A program made the translations under genes and the position numbers. The notes beneath the pieces were generated by a model, which was given only the letters and a program-made list of their open reading frames with translations, did not search any database and was not told where the DNA came from. Below are positions 28,245 to 36,898 of a DNA stretch of 64,000 nucleotides, piece by piece. Where the stretch lies: NCBI GenBank assembly GCA_024235095.1, contig JACKNC010000003.1:372001-436000 (forward strand), written 5' to 3'. The first letter of the stretch is position 1; every line of letters begins with the position of its first letter. The DNA is from Gammaproteobacteria bacterium. GTDB lineage: Bacteria > Pseudomonadota > Gammaproteobacteria > Competibacterales > Competibacteraceae.

Positions 28245-29301
28245 GGCTCAATATGGATTCCAGGCTGTTGAAGATGGCTCGCCCTGCCAAGGGACAGGAG
28301 CTACACTGAAGAGGTTTTGAACCGCCGCGCTCCAGGTTTCCCGTCGATGATCAACCTTCAGAATCTACTGGACGATGTCCGGTGTTACGAAACGGTCCGC
28401 CAACTGCGCTGGCCCGATGGGGTTCACTGCCCCCATTGTGGGGCGGCGAACGTGACGAAGCAGGGTCACGACACGACCCAACCGGCGCGACAGAAATATC
28501 GGTGTGCCGGGTGCCATCGCTCTTTTGACGATCTAACCGGGACGGTGTTGGCCGGCCACCACCCGCCGTTACGAATTTGGATATTATGTTTATATTTTAT
28601 GGGTTTGAACTTGTCTAATGCCCAGATTGCCCAAGAGTTGGCGTTGAATCCGGACGACGTGCAGCGGATGACCGAGCAACTGCGCCAAGGTATCGTCGCC
28701 CGCCAACCCGAACCCACCTTGGCGGGGAAGTGGAATGCGACGAGGTCTATATGGTGGCCGGGCATAAAGGGCATCCGGACGCGGTGAAAAAAAGGCCGCC
28801 GCGGGCGGCGTCGCCGGCTGAAGGGGCACGGGTCGGGCACCCTGGAGCAGGAAAAGCCGCCGATTCTCGGCATGATTGAGCGCGGCGGCGCGGTGGTCGT
28901 CCGGATGCTGGATAATGTCCAGCAAGCGACCATCAACCGCTCCTTCAGACTTTCATCGCCCCGGGAACCCGGGTGTATACCGATGAATATGCAATCTATA
29001 ACCCATTGAAGGATTGGGGCTTTGATCATCATACGGTGTGTCACAGCCGGGGTGAATACGCCCGCGACGACGATGGCGATGGCTTCCATGAGATTCATGT
29101 TAATACCGCTGAGGGTTTCTGGTCCCTGTTGCGTTCCTGGTTGCGACCCCATCGAGGAATTTCGCAAGAAAAGCTGCCGCTCTACCTGGGCTTCTTTCAG
29201 TTCGTGCATAACGTCCGCATTCGGGGCAAAGGTTTGCTCAGACCTCTCTTGGAACTGCTGGTCGCCTAACAACGCCAACTGACTGGAATCCATATTGAGC
29301 C
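28245..29301 (+). mobile_element. IS1595-family element, copy 2
   Basis: Complete from GGCTCAATATGGATTCCAG to its inverted partner, 1057 bp. The copies at 43865-44927 and 53259-54321 are both 1063 bp. The six missing bases are scattered single-base losses, mostly in homopolymers. The right flank is parA coding sequence and the left flank the repeat region, without matching 8-bp flanks. Confidence 0.85.
28317..29269 (+). pseudogene. IS1595-family transposase, frameshifted
   Basis: The N-terminal part has the zinc-ribbon typical of the family (CPHCGAAN and YRCAGCHRSF) and runs to TLAG. A lost G in the GGCGGGGAAG run and a seven- rather than eight-A run then break the frame before CDEVYMVAG. 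The C-terminal half, with VYTDEYAIYNPL and VNTAEGFWSLLR, is readable from about 28900. The other copies share only the A-run break. Confidence 0.8.
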
Positions 29302-29639
29302 AAACCGATAATCTCTCCTTTCGGGGTGTGGAACGCCTTTTCAAAACTATCGAAAAGCTTCAACAGCGTTTAAATCCAACCTTGAATATTTTTGGCGTTT
29401 TGCCAACACAGTACAATCCGCGCAATCTTCATGACAACGAAACCTTGGAACGGGTGCGTTTGGGGCTTGAGCCGCGCCAGATCCACATGTTTGAACCTGT
29501 GAATCGCAGTACGGCTTACGACAAAGCAAGTACTGAAGGTCGCCCTACTCTAGAAGTTGCCCCCAATACGCCAGGTGTGCAAGTGTACTATACAGTCGCA
29601 GACGCGCTCATTGAGCGCTATGCACCTGTTCCTTCTTAA
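29301..29639 (+). pseudogene. parA: ParA-family partition ATPase, C-terminal part
   Basis: 112 residues that match the C-terminal half of a ParA/Soj-type ATPase: QTDNLSFRGVERLFKTI, NIFGVLPTQYNPRNLHDNET, and FEPVNRSTAYDKASTEGRPT. The Walker A and the whole N-terminal half have been removed by the IS1595-type element ending at 29301. It lies 18 bp upstream of parB, as expected for a parAB operon. Partition by this locus should be disabled unless another ParA acts in trans. Confidence 0.82.
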
Positions 29640-29657
29640 AAGATCACGCTTAAGGTC

Positions 29658-30467
29658 ATGAAACCACCCAAAACCAAAAAGGACTTCTTTTTCGGTCTTT
29701 CTCCCGATTTGCCAAAGATTGTAGAAATTGATCTTGGTGAGATTCATCCCAATCCTGACCAGCCACGTAAAACCTTTCGTGATGAGAGTTTGGCGGAATT
29801 GGCGGCGTCAATTGAACGGCACGGACTTATCCAACCAATCACGGTGAAACGCGAGGACGATGGAACTTATCTATTGGTGGCTGGGGAGCGACGATTCCGG
29901 GCATTTGAGAAATTAGAGAAATCAACGATTCCTGCTATTGTAACGATGGGCAACGCGGAGGAGATTGCTCTTATTGAAAATATTCAGCGGGAAGATTTGC
30001 ATCCACTGGAAGAGGCTGAGGCACTTGAGCGGATGATGGAACGCTACCATTATACCCAGGAAGAATTGGGAAAGGTGATTGGTAAGGCGCAGAATACGGT
30101 GAGCGAGACTTTGCAACTCAACGCCTTGCCACCTAAGGTCAAGGAGGAATATCGGACGTCCGATAATCGTCTGATCTCCAAGTCCGCACTCATCGAACTC
30201 ACCCGGATCAAAGATACCGATCGCCAACACTCGATCTGGGACGCAATGAAGCAAGGGAAGTGGACAGTACGGGCGACTCGAAAGGCTAAAAGCAATCCCG
30301 CATTAGGGATTCTGGTGCAGGACAAGACGATCGGTGCCGGACGGTTGTTCTTGAAAAAGCTTCGAACTATTGAACGTATAGACAGCGTGTATTACCAAGA
30401 ACTGGCATTATTAGTTACCGCACTCTCAGAGCAGCTTGACCGGTTGCAACCCGATGAAGACGAATAG
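29658..30467 (+). CDS. parB: ParB/Spo0J-family partition protein
   Basis: 269 residues. The N-terminal ParB/Srx-type domain shows LGEIHPNPDQPRKTF, HGLIQPITVK and the CTPase-associated VAGERRFRAFEKL plus IENIQREDLHPLEEAEA. The central helix-turn-helix is TQEELGKVIGKAQNTVSETL. ATG at 29658 follows AAGG. ParB proteins bind parS/centromere sites and load on DNA with CTP. It is complete and directly downstream of the broken parA. A 93-bp MITE sits right after its stop codon. Confidence 0.88.
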   Translation: MKPPKTKKDFFFGLSPDLPKIVEIDLGEIHPNPDQPRKTFRDESLAELAASIERHGLIQPITVKREDDGTYLLVAGERRFRAFEKLEKSTIPAIVTMGNAEEIALIENIQREDLHPLEEAEALERMMERYHYTQEELGKVIGKAQNTVSETLQLNALPPKVKEEYRTSDNRLISKSALIELTRIKDTDRQHSIWDAMKQGKWTVRATRKAKSNPALGILVQDKTIGAGRLFLKKLRTIERIDSVYYQELALLVTALSEQLDRLQPDEDE

Positions 30468-30562
30468 TATAGTCAAACAGTTTTATGTTGATTGCCCTTC
30501 CAGCAAGGAATACTGTAGTGGTCTGGGTACATGGCGAACTATTAAAAAACTGTTTGACTATA
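30468..30562. mobile_element. IS630-related MITE
   Basis: About 93 bp flanked by TA, with inverted tips TAGTCAAACAGTTTT and its complement, immediately after the parB stop. The same tip ends the IS630-type element at 43857, and a close variant ends the one at 63467. It has no coding capacity, so it is best explained as a miniature derivative mobilised by that IS630 transposase. Confidence 0.78.
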
Positions 30563-30686
30563 ATTCTAGCGTTCTTTGTCGTGGGGTGATGGCTTATATA
30601 AACTGAACCGGTGATGGTCGGGCAATCGGTTCAAGTTTTGCCGCACCGTAGCAAACGTCGAGTCAGTACCATAGATCAAGCTTGGC

Positions 30687-31487
30687 TTAAGGCCCATACC
30701 CCAACCGTTCCAAGACCCCATCGAGAATCTCTAACGTATCGAAATCGATGACCAATTGCCCCCGACCCTGCCCACCATAAGCCAGCGTGACGCGCGTACC
30801 CAGTCGTTCGGCCAGTTCCGATTCCAAGCGCATGAGATCGGGGTCTTTAGCCGGTAACGAGGGGGTGGCTTCGGCATGGGCTGAACCGTTCTTCTCTGGG
30901 TGTTTGTAGGCTTTCGCCAGGGTTTCCACTTGGCGCGTATTCAACTTTTCCCACACCAGGCGTTGCACTAATTCCAATTGCACCGACGCCGGCAACCCGA
31001 CCAAGGGGCGGGCTTTCCCCATCTCCAGTTGGCCAGCGGCGATCCGCGCCTGGACACTCGGCGCCAACTGCAACAACCGCAGGCGATGGGAAGCCTCCAT
31101 GCGCGATAGACCGAGTGCCCGGCCAGCGGCTGTAATACTTTTCCCTTGGGCGACCTCGGTCTGAATCATCCGGGCTTCGTCCATCGGATTGGCCACCGCA
31201 TCGCCAGAATCCAGGAGGATGAGTTGATGGGCTTGCGCATCGCTGAGCGGTTCCCGCACCTGAATGGCGATGGTCGGCAATTGCGCACGTTGGGCGAGCA
31301 ACCAGTGTTTGAGGCCGGTGAGAATCTCATAGCGTTGCGGTCCGGTCGCCGCGATCGGGCGCACCGTAACTGAATCGACAAAGCCCACGCTTCGGGCCAG
31401 CGCCACCGCAGCAGCCGGAGGCCAAGGTAACGGGGCAGAAGGCCGCAGCGGGCTGATCTGTAGGAGATCGAGGGGAACATTGCGCAT
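30687..31487 (-). CDS. Second ParB-like nucleoid/partition protein
   Basis: 266 residues from ATG at 31487 (MRNVPLDLLQISPLRPS); an in-frame GTG at 31532 would add 15. It shows a degenerate ParB N-domain (VDSVTVRPI, YEILTGLKHWLLAQ), the helix-turn-helix KSITAAGRALGLSRMEASHRL and a C-terminal ELAERLGTRVTLAYGGQGRGQLVI. The sequence is far from the parB at 29658. Divergent ParB-like proteins of this length occur on integrative elements and plasmids. A pair of 17-bp direct repeats lies 66 bp upstream and may be its binding site. Confidence 0.75.
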   Translation of the reverse strand: MRNVPLDLLQISPLRPSAPLPWPPAAAVALARSVGFVDSVTVRPIAATGPQRYEILTGLKHWLLAQRAQLPTIAIQVREPLSDAQAHQLILLDSGDAVANPMDEARMIQTEVAQGKSITAAGRALGLSRMEASHRLRLLQLAPSVQARIAAGQLEMGKARPLVGLPASVQLELVQRLVWEKLNTRQVETLAKAYKHPEKNGSAHAEATPSLPAKDPDLMRLESELAERLGTRVTLAYGGQGRGQLVIDFDTLEILDGVLERLGYGP

Positions 31488-31552
31488 GGAAGGGTTTTCC
31501 GTGGGATGTGACACGGTCGGGGACTTTACCACAAGATGTAGCTGGTCATCTC

Positions 31553-31591
31553 CAGAAGGCGTTGCGACTTTTCACAGAAGGCGTTGCGACT
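31553..31591. promoter_or_regulatory. Pair of 17-bp direct repeats upstream of ParB-like gene
   Basis: CAGAAGGCGTTGCGACT occurs at 31553-31569 and again at 31575-31591, a 22-bp period (two helical turns). The position just upstream of a ParB-like gene suggests an operator, partition site or iteron. Function is inferred from layout only. Confidence 0.5.
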
Positions 31592-31658
31592 GAAGGAGGA
31601 AGAGCCCCGGCATGGCGCCCCGCCCCGCTGGATGAACCCGAACCCAACCGGGCCGATA

Positions 31659-31949
31659 TTAATGGGTGCGGTGAGCGGGTTCAGGCAGCTTGTTGCCGCC
31701 TTCCAGTGCGTCGATGATGGAGGCCAACCGATAGGCCACATCCAAGGCGCTGGTTTGGCCAGTCAAGACATGGTCGCACAGGGCGCGCCGCGCGACCGGC
31801 AGATTGCGAAGCAGTTGCTCAGGGGTAGGGTACTTCTCGCTTTCGCGGTAACGGCGCACCATGGCGATGAGGGCGTCTGTGGTCGCGGTCTCGGGATCGA
31901 GATCGTCGACGGTCAGCCGGTGAGGCAAGGGATAGGCAGGATCGGTCAT
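31659..31949 (-). CDS. Small hypothetical protein
   Basis: 96 residues from ATG at 31949 (MTDPAYPLPHRLTVDDLDPE), predicted soluble and mostly helical, with TTDALIAMVRRYRESEKYP and ALDVAYRLASIIDALEGG. I do not recognise a family. It lies in the same orientation as the ParB-like gene downstream and could be part of that backbone. A longer frame up to 32051 exists but adds an unlikely arginine-rich start. Confidence 0.5.
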   Translation of the reverse strand: MTDPAYPLPHRLTVDDLDPETATTDALIAMVRRYRESEKYPTPEQLLRNLPVARRALCDHVLTGQTSALDVAYRLASIIDALEGGNKLPEPAHRTH

Positions 31950-32304
31950 GAGCAAAAGCGTCCGGGCGGAAAAGCGGGTTGGCGTTCTCGGCGACCGGTC
32001 ACAGGCCACCGAAAAAACCCGGTGGAATTCCCGTGCGGTGCGGCGGGGCAATGCCCCGCCAAAAGGTCTGGAATAAATGCATTTTTCAGCATAGTAAATT
32101 GCGCGGATTTGTCCAGGCGCATTTCCTGGGTCTGCCCCGGGCCGCCGTGACCCCGACCGCCCAGCTCTTGGCCCACGGCGACGGCGGGTTGTGGTTTGAA
32201 CCGGGAGAGCCGATTGCTGTTTGGCACGGATTTCCCGGGCCGCACGGATTTCCCGCCGCTTCGCTGGCGGAGGCGCTCCCGTGTGTTAAACAGGGAGCCA
32301 TCGG
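31950..32304. other. Stretch without a recognised gene
   Basis: Contains a strong 9-bp GC hairpin at 32042-32060 (GGCGGGGCA/TGCCCCGCC) without a following T-run. Otherwise I see only chance open frames. It sits between backbone-type genes and the fused enzyme remnants and may be decayed coding DNA. Confidence 0.4.
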
Positions 32305-32508
32305 GTGATGCCAGAAGAAAACCCGATGGAGGCGGCGACGCAACGTCGCGAAACCTTGGAATCACTGACCCGAACCCGGCAATGGGCGCATCAGACGCTG
32401 TTGAAGCACGGCTCCCAGGTCTATCAAGCCTTTCTTGACTTGGAGCACGCAGCGTTCGCTGACGGCGCGTTACCGAAAAAAACCAAGGAACTAATCGCCA
32501 TTGGCATC
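32305..32508 (+). pseudogene. Carboxymuconolactone decarboxylase/AhpD-like N-terminal remnant
   Basis: Starts MPEENPMEAATQRRETL and has HQTLLKHGSQVYQAFLDL and ADGALPKKTKELIAIGI. This matches the beginning of AhpD/CMD-family proteins, where a CxxC-containing helix should follow. That helix is absent: the frame passes straight into sequence of a different protein at about 32509. It is a truncated gene produced by an internal deletion. Confidence 0.6.
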
Positions 32509-32782
32509 GACGCGCTTTCTCCCCGGCGCGGACACGACGGCGTGGGGTGGGAAAGTTCACGCCTACCCTGAAGAGGTGTTCATCGTCAGCGGTCGCTTGC
32601 ATGACCAAGCGTTTGATCAATGGCTGGAGGCGGGCCACTACGCCAGCCGCCCGCCCGGCGAATGGCACGGCCCTTTTAAGACCGATGAGGGCTGTGTGGT
32701 GCTGGAGGTCTCGTTTCCCCAACGGGTGGACGCCGGAGCAGCATCGACCGGATCTTTTGAAGGGTCGGCGCAACCGGGGTGA
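32509..32782 (+). pseudogene. Cupin-domain protein, C-terminal remnant
   Basis: In a shifted frame from about 32509, FLPGADTTAWGGKVHAYPEE and VFIVSGRLHDQAF, then SRPPGEWHGPF and GCVVLEVSFPQ, form the strands of a small cupin (ChrR-like) fold. The beginning is missing. It directly abuts the AhpD-like remnant, so one deletion fused two unrelated genes out of frame. Confidence 0.55.
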
Positions 32783-32821
32783 TCCCGGCGATGGGCCGGG
32801 AGCGCAGACAGGACGCATCCA

Positions 32822-33373
32822 ATGACGGGTGGCCAACGCCTTATGGATGGACTCAGGGCTGTGCTTCAAGGGATCCGGGGCTACACCGGGATGACTCGGT
32901 CGTGCATCGCGGCATGCGGGTTGCGCCGGGCCAGGAAAAGCCCCGGAGGTGCACCCGGGTCCTCACTGGAGGATGCCGCATGGCTCGCCCAACGTCAGCC
33001 GCTGTGGATCGCGTTCTCGGAACTGTTTCTGGACACCGAGCTCATGCTCGCAGACCTCGAAAGAATCGCCCAGGCGATGGCGGATTCCGGGCTGAGTACC
33101 TGCGAGCTGCACGAAGTATATGCGCGGGAAGTCGCGCCGGTCGTGTCAGCCAATCTGTTGACGGTAGCCGGCGTATGGAGCGGTTTTGACGAGGCGTGGT
33201 TGTGTGCGCAGATCGTTCATCATCTCCGAAATCGTTCCGGGTGGAGCCGTTTCATGCCCGAATGGGCGCAGGCGTCGGGTCTTGGGAGGACCCCGCCACA
33301 GTGGCGATGGCTGATTCGTCAGGTCCAGATGAGGCGCGGGAAACCCACGGGGCCGCCCGCCAGCGGCGAATAA
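32822..33373 (+). CDS. DUF7079-like hypothetical protein
   Basis: 183 residues as read. From about residue 55 it resembles small DUF7079-type proteins: PLWIAFSELFLDTELMLADL, VYAREVAPVVSANLLTVAG and WSGFDEAWLCAQIVHHL. The first 50 residues are arginine/glycine-rich and unlike the family, so the true start may be internal or the 5' part may be altered. Function of the family is not known to me. The neighbours are remnants, so expression is uncertain. Confidence 0.55.
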   Translation: MTGGQRLMDGLRAVLQGIRGYTGMTRSCIAACGLRRARKSPGGAPGSSLEDAAWLAQRQPLWIAFSELFLDTELMLADLERIAQAMADSGLSTCELHEVYAREVAPVVSANLLTVAGVWSGFDEAWLCAQIVHHLRNRSGWSRFMPEWAQASGLGRTPPQWRWLIRQVQMRRGKPTGPPASGE

Positions 33374-33405
33374 GCGGTATTGGGGGCGGGAGCAGGGCGG
33401 CGTTT

Positions 33406-34206
33406 CTACGGCGTCAGGAACGGGTGCAGCGCCGTCATGGAAGCTTGCCAGAGTGCTTCGGCCAGCCGTTCATCGCGGGCGGTGGTGGACGGCGTGGCCG
33501 GCAGAGCGTCAACAAAATACTGCCCGGTGATCGTACTTACTTCCGCTGCCGTGGCCAAATAGACTGAGGTGCGCGCCCCGTCGGCGACCGGTGCGCCGCC
33601 GATGCCAAACCCACTGCGCAGCAGCTTCGTATCGATCACCCCCGGATGCAAAGCGTTGGCGGTGACCGCCGTGCCGGCCAAGCGCCGCGCCAGCGCCTGG
33701 GTGAACAGAATATTGGCCAGTTTCGAGGCCGCATACGCGGCATAGCCGTCAAAGCGGCGGGCGAAGGTCAAATCGTTCACGTCCAGCCGCCCGCTCTGAT
33801 GCGCGATGGAACTGACGGTGATGATGCGGCCCTGAGGACTGGCTTTGACGAGATCGAGCAACGTCTGGGTGAGTAGAAAGGGCGCAAAATGGTTGACCGC
33901 CATCGTCCGCTCGAAACCGTCGGCAGTCAGGTGGCGCGTGTGTTCATAGACGCCGGTATTGTGCAGCAGGACATCGAGGACGGGCGTGTGTTGCCGGACC
34001 TGGTCCGCCAAGGCCAGTACCTGGGGCATCTCGGCCAAGTCACCCCAGACCGATTCCGCCGTAGCGGCGTTCAGCGCGTTGATCGTCTGCTGCGCGCGCT
34101 CGTGGGTGCGTCCATGCAGCAGCACCCGGTAGCCCTGTGCCAGGAGTTGGCGGGCGGTTTCTCGACCGATGCCGTCGGTCGCGCCGGTGATGAGGATCGT
34201 TTTCAT
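33406..34206 (-). CDS. Short-chain dehydrogenase/reductase
   Basis: 266 residues, normal SDR length. The dinucleotide-binding motif TGATDGIG is at residues 7-14, the NNAG-like position is HNTG, and the catalytic Ser and YxxxK appear as VSSIAHQSG and YAAYAASKLAN. LHPGVIDTKLL follows. The layout is closest to retinol dehydrogenase/WWOX-like SDRs, but the substrate cannot be told. It is intact and points toward the DUF7079 gene, with the DUF423 gene upstream in the same direction. Confidence 0.85.
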   Translation of the reverse strand: MKTILITGATDGIGRETARQLLAQGYRVLLHGRTHERAQQTINALNAATAESVWGDLAEMPQVLALADQVRQHTPVLDVLLHNTGVYEHTRHLTADGFERTMAVNHFAPFLLTQTLLDLVKASPQGRIITVSSIAHQSGRLDVNDLTFARRFDGYAAYAASKLANILFTQALARRLAGTAVTANALHPGVIDTKLLRSGFGIGGAPVADGARTSVYLATAAEVSTITGQYFVDALPATPSTTARDERLAEALWQASMTALHPFLTP

Positions 34207-34343
34207 AAGGTCTTCGCGATATGAGGCGTCAGGGGGACAAAACGCCGCTCATGCCTTGGTAGAGATCCAGGCCCTGGACGGTTCCAGGGACCCCAAGAGC
34301 GCCTTGTTGAAAGGAAAGTCCGGGGTTGGGTCGCCGGATGCAA

Positions 34344-34736
34344 TCATCGCCCTGACCCAGCTCGCGAGTGCGCCCGCCACACGCCCACGGCTAAACACCC
34401 CCAACCCGCCAGCAACAGTAACCCGCCGAGCGGCGTGAGCGTGCCCAGCCCTTTGATGCCGGTGAGGCTGAGCAGGTAAAGGCTCCCCGAGAACACCAGC
34501 ACGCCGCTGATCAAGAGCCAACCGCCGACATTGACCCACGGACTGGGCCATCGCGTGCCGGCCCCGCTCACGCCCAGCAGCGCCAGGGCGTGGTACATCT
34601 GATAGCGCACTCCGGTCTCGAAGAGGGTTAGTCGGTGAGCATCCAGCCAGCCCGGCAACCCATGCGCGCCCCAGGCGTCCAGCGCGACGGCCAGGCCGGC
34701 CAAACCGGCAGCGATGATGAAAAAGATCCGTTCCAT
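34344..34736 (-). CDS. DUF423 family membrane protein
   Basis: 130 residues from ATG at 34736 (MERIFFIIAAGLAGLAVALD). Four hydrophobic segments and the family signature AWGAHGLPGWLD, YQMYHALALLG, FSGSLYLLSLTG and TPLGGLLLLAGW identify a DUF423 (YgdD-like) inner-membrane protein of unknown function. The same frame is open upstream into the LysR remnant, but that part is out of its own frame and not native. Confidence 0.85.
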   Translation of the reverse strand: MERIFFIIAAGLAGLAVALDAWGAHGLPGWLDAHRLTLFETGVRYQMYHALALLGVSGAGTRWPSPWVNVGGWLLISGVLVFSGSLYLLSLTGIKGLGTLTPLGGLLLLAGWGCLAVGVWRAHSRAGSGR

Positions 34737-34803
34737 AGCGACCTCGATGGATGGGTTAACGTCCGGGAGAGGACCGGGAAATGAAAGCCACAAAACCCCG
34801 ATT

Positions 34804-35531
34804 AAGCTACCGCCATCCAGCCCACGGGATCGCGGAGCACGGGCCGCGCCTCCAGGGCGAACCCCTCGCGCAGGTAATCGGCCAGGCATTCGCTGGCGGC
34901 CGAGATCGAACGGCCCCGTTGCAACGTAATGCTGGCCGGCGGCAGCGGTGACAGCGGCGAACAAGCCGGTGATGCTGGCGCTGGTGTAGGCCACGCGATA
35001 GGGACGCCCGGTTTCGCCGAGACCCGCCAGCGCCCAGTCGCGGAACGGACAGCCGGGTTGAAACAGCGCCAGCGGTAATGGGTCCTGTTCATGGGCCAGA
35101 TGGCGTTCGGCCGTAGCCCATACGGTAGGTTCGCGACGCAGGACTTCCCCGGTTTCCGCACCCGGCGCGCAGGTGATCAGCGCCAGGTCAAGCCGATCCT
35201 CCGCCAATAATCGCCGCAGATGCAGGCTCGGCTCACAATGGACTTCGACTTGCACCCGGGGAAACGCGCGGGCGAAGCGCACCAGGATGTCGGGCAAAAA
35301 CCGTTCGACGTAATCATCAGGCGTACCCAAGCGGATAAAGCCGGTCAAATCCGGGCGGGTCAGCACCGCCAGCGCTTCATCATGCAGCTTTAACAACCGG
35401 CGGGCATAGCCAAGCAGCGCCTCGCCGTGTGGAGTGAGTTGCACTCCGCGCCCCGTGCGTTGGAACAAGCTCCGATCCAGCGTCGTTTCCAGGCGGCGCA
35501 CCTGCATCGAGACGGCGGATTGGGTGCGATG
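34804..35531 (-). pseudogene. LysR-type regulator, truncated and frameshifted
   Basis: Starts inside the winged helix (AVSMQVRRLETTLDRSLFQRT) because the IS6-type element at 35532 has removed about the first 30 residues. The effector domain follows (FIRLGTPDDYVERFLPDIL). Near 34930-34950 the frame changes. The native end, ITLQRGRSISAASECLADYL to a stop at 34804, lies in another frame. It cannot be functional. Confidence 0.75.
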
Positions 35532-36341
35532 GGTTCTGTTGCGTTAATTTTTTTCGAGCACGATTGGGTTACTCTTGCAGGTTATTAGGCAGCCAGTGAA
35601 TAAAATTGTCCTGCGGCGGAGAGACTCGGCCCTTCGGCCATGATCATTTGGCCTTTCTTGATCATGTGCATGAGTTCGATGCCCTGCTGGGTCACCCGGG
35701 CCGAACGAAAAGAGTGGAATCCCAACATTGGCCGGACGATCCGTTTAACGGCGCGATGATCTTGTTCCACTAAATTGTTTAAGTACTTGTTTTGGCGGAT
35801 CTCGATGGGGTGACCCGTTTCTTCTTTCAGGGCCTCGACCGCCGCGGTGTTAGCCCCACTTTTATCGATCGTGACCTTGTTCGGCAGGCCGTGCTACCGT
35901 ATCGCCTTTTTGAGAAAGCGCCGGGCGGCTTTCTTATCGCGATGGGCGGTGAGGAGAAAGTCGATCGTCTGACCTTCCTGATCGACGGCGCGGTAGAGGT
36001 ACTTCCACTGGCCTTTGATCTTGATGTACGTTTCATCCATCCGCCAACTCTTACCCACCGGGCGCTTCTGCCCTTTGCGGAAAGCCGCCTCCAATTGAGG
36101 GGTAAACTTCTGAACCCAGCGGTAAACGCTGGAATGATCCACGTCGACACCCCGCTCCGCCAGCATCTCTTCCAAGTTCCGATAGCTCAACGGATATGCG
36201 AGGTACCAACGGACACTGGTCAGGATGATGTCTTGTTCGAAACGATGGCCTTTGAAGTCAATCATGCGGGTTCTCAAGTGGAGGACTGGGTGGGTGCGTA
36301 GCTTACCGAAATCGAGTCCTCTCAGCTAACGCAACAGAACC
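35532..36341 (-). mobile_element. IS6-family element, diverged copy
   Basis: 810 bp with the same GGTTCTGTTGCG tips as the three identical copies but many internal substitutions. The flanks (GTGCGATG and CGTGAAAC) do not match, so sequence has been lost or exchanged next to it. Confidence 0.85.
35585..36265 (-). pseudogene. IS6-family transposase with in-frame stop
   Basis: Colinear with the intact IS6 transposases (MIDFKGHRFEQDIILTSVRW, SWRMDETYIKIKG). At 35894-35896 a TAG replaces the Gln codon of IRQHGLP. The remaining DDE motifs (TIDKSGANTA, VEQDHRAVKR) are downstream of that stop. It is an older, inactivated relative of the 14-23 kb copies. Confidence 0.85.
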
Positions 36342-36727
36342 CGTGAAACCGATGCGGTGCTGCGTACAAGTTGGCGTGCCCCGGACGATGCGGAGTGCGT
36401 GGAGCGATCCGGCCCCACCGCGGGTCCGTCGTCTGAAACGTGAAAGCGACGTCACTGAGGGCTGCCGCGTCGGCAAAATTCGCTATAATGGAGAAAAGTT
36501 CCATGTCGAGGTTAAACATCCTGATGAGCTAACAACCCACTACCCCAAAAAGACCAAACCCCCGAGCGATAAAACCCGGGGGTGGCATGTGAGATCTTGA
36601 AGGATCGTCGCCTATCGATCCGCTAAGGACGACAATCAGAGCACATAAACTACCTCTGATTATAGCGGTCATGGCGCAGCTTTCAAGACCCTCACAGGTG
36701 AAGTGTTGCCTTTAAAAAGGGAAATCC
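36342..36727. other. Upstream region of the initiator gene
   Basis: No recognisable gene. An open frame at 36343-36600 has a plausible second half (VGKIRYNGEKFHVEVKHPD) but no family match. A TATAAT box lies at about 36482. A dyad AATCAGAG/CTCTGATT with a 12-nt loop occupies 36634-36661, and GGATCG/CGATCC lies just before it. These could control the leader and initiator genes that follow. Confidence 0.4.
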
Positions 36728-36898
36728 ATGAAAGCGCAGACCCATCAGCCGTCTGATCGGCCCTCCTTGGACGCGGCTACAGCGTTCTATTCACCCCCTC
36801 TTTGCCCTTCCTCCCGACGGCGCCGAATCGCTCCGCAGCGAACGCTGCCGGAACAGGGCGCGAGCACCCGCTCCCCATCGATGGAGGAGCAGCCATGA
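36728..36898 (+). CDS. Small leader ORF coupled to initiator gene
   Basis: 56 residues (MKAQTHQPSDRPSLDAATAF...), arginine- and proline-rich in the second half, with no family recognised. Its stop overlaps the next start as ATGA (36895-36898), and the GGAGGAG ribosome site of that gene lies within its last codons. This arrangement favours real translation with coupling, a common way to limit initiator synthesis. Confidence 0.45.
   Translation: MKAQTHQPSDRPSLDAATAFYSPPLCPSSRRRRIAPQRTLPEQGASTRSPSMEEQP

Noticed and set aside
30468..30562. Rho-independent terminator or small RNA after parB
   Set aside because: The inverted arms match IS630 tips and are flanked by TA, so a MITE explains the structure better, although it may also end transcription.
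31946..32869. 307-codon minus-strand open frame
   Set aside because: Arginine- and proline-rich with no signature. The plus strand carries recognisable AhpD-like and cupin pieces over the same bases.
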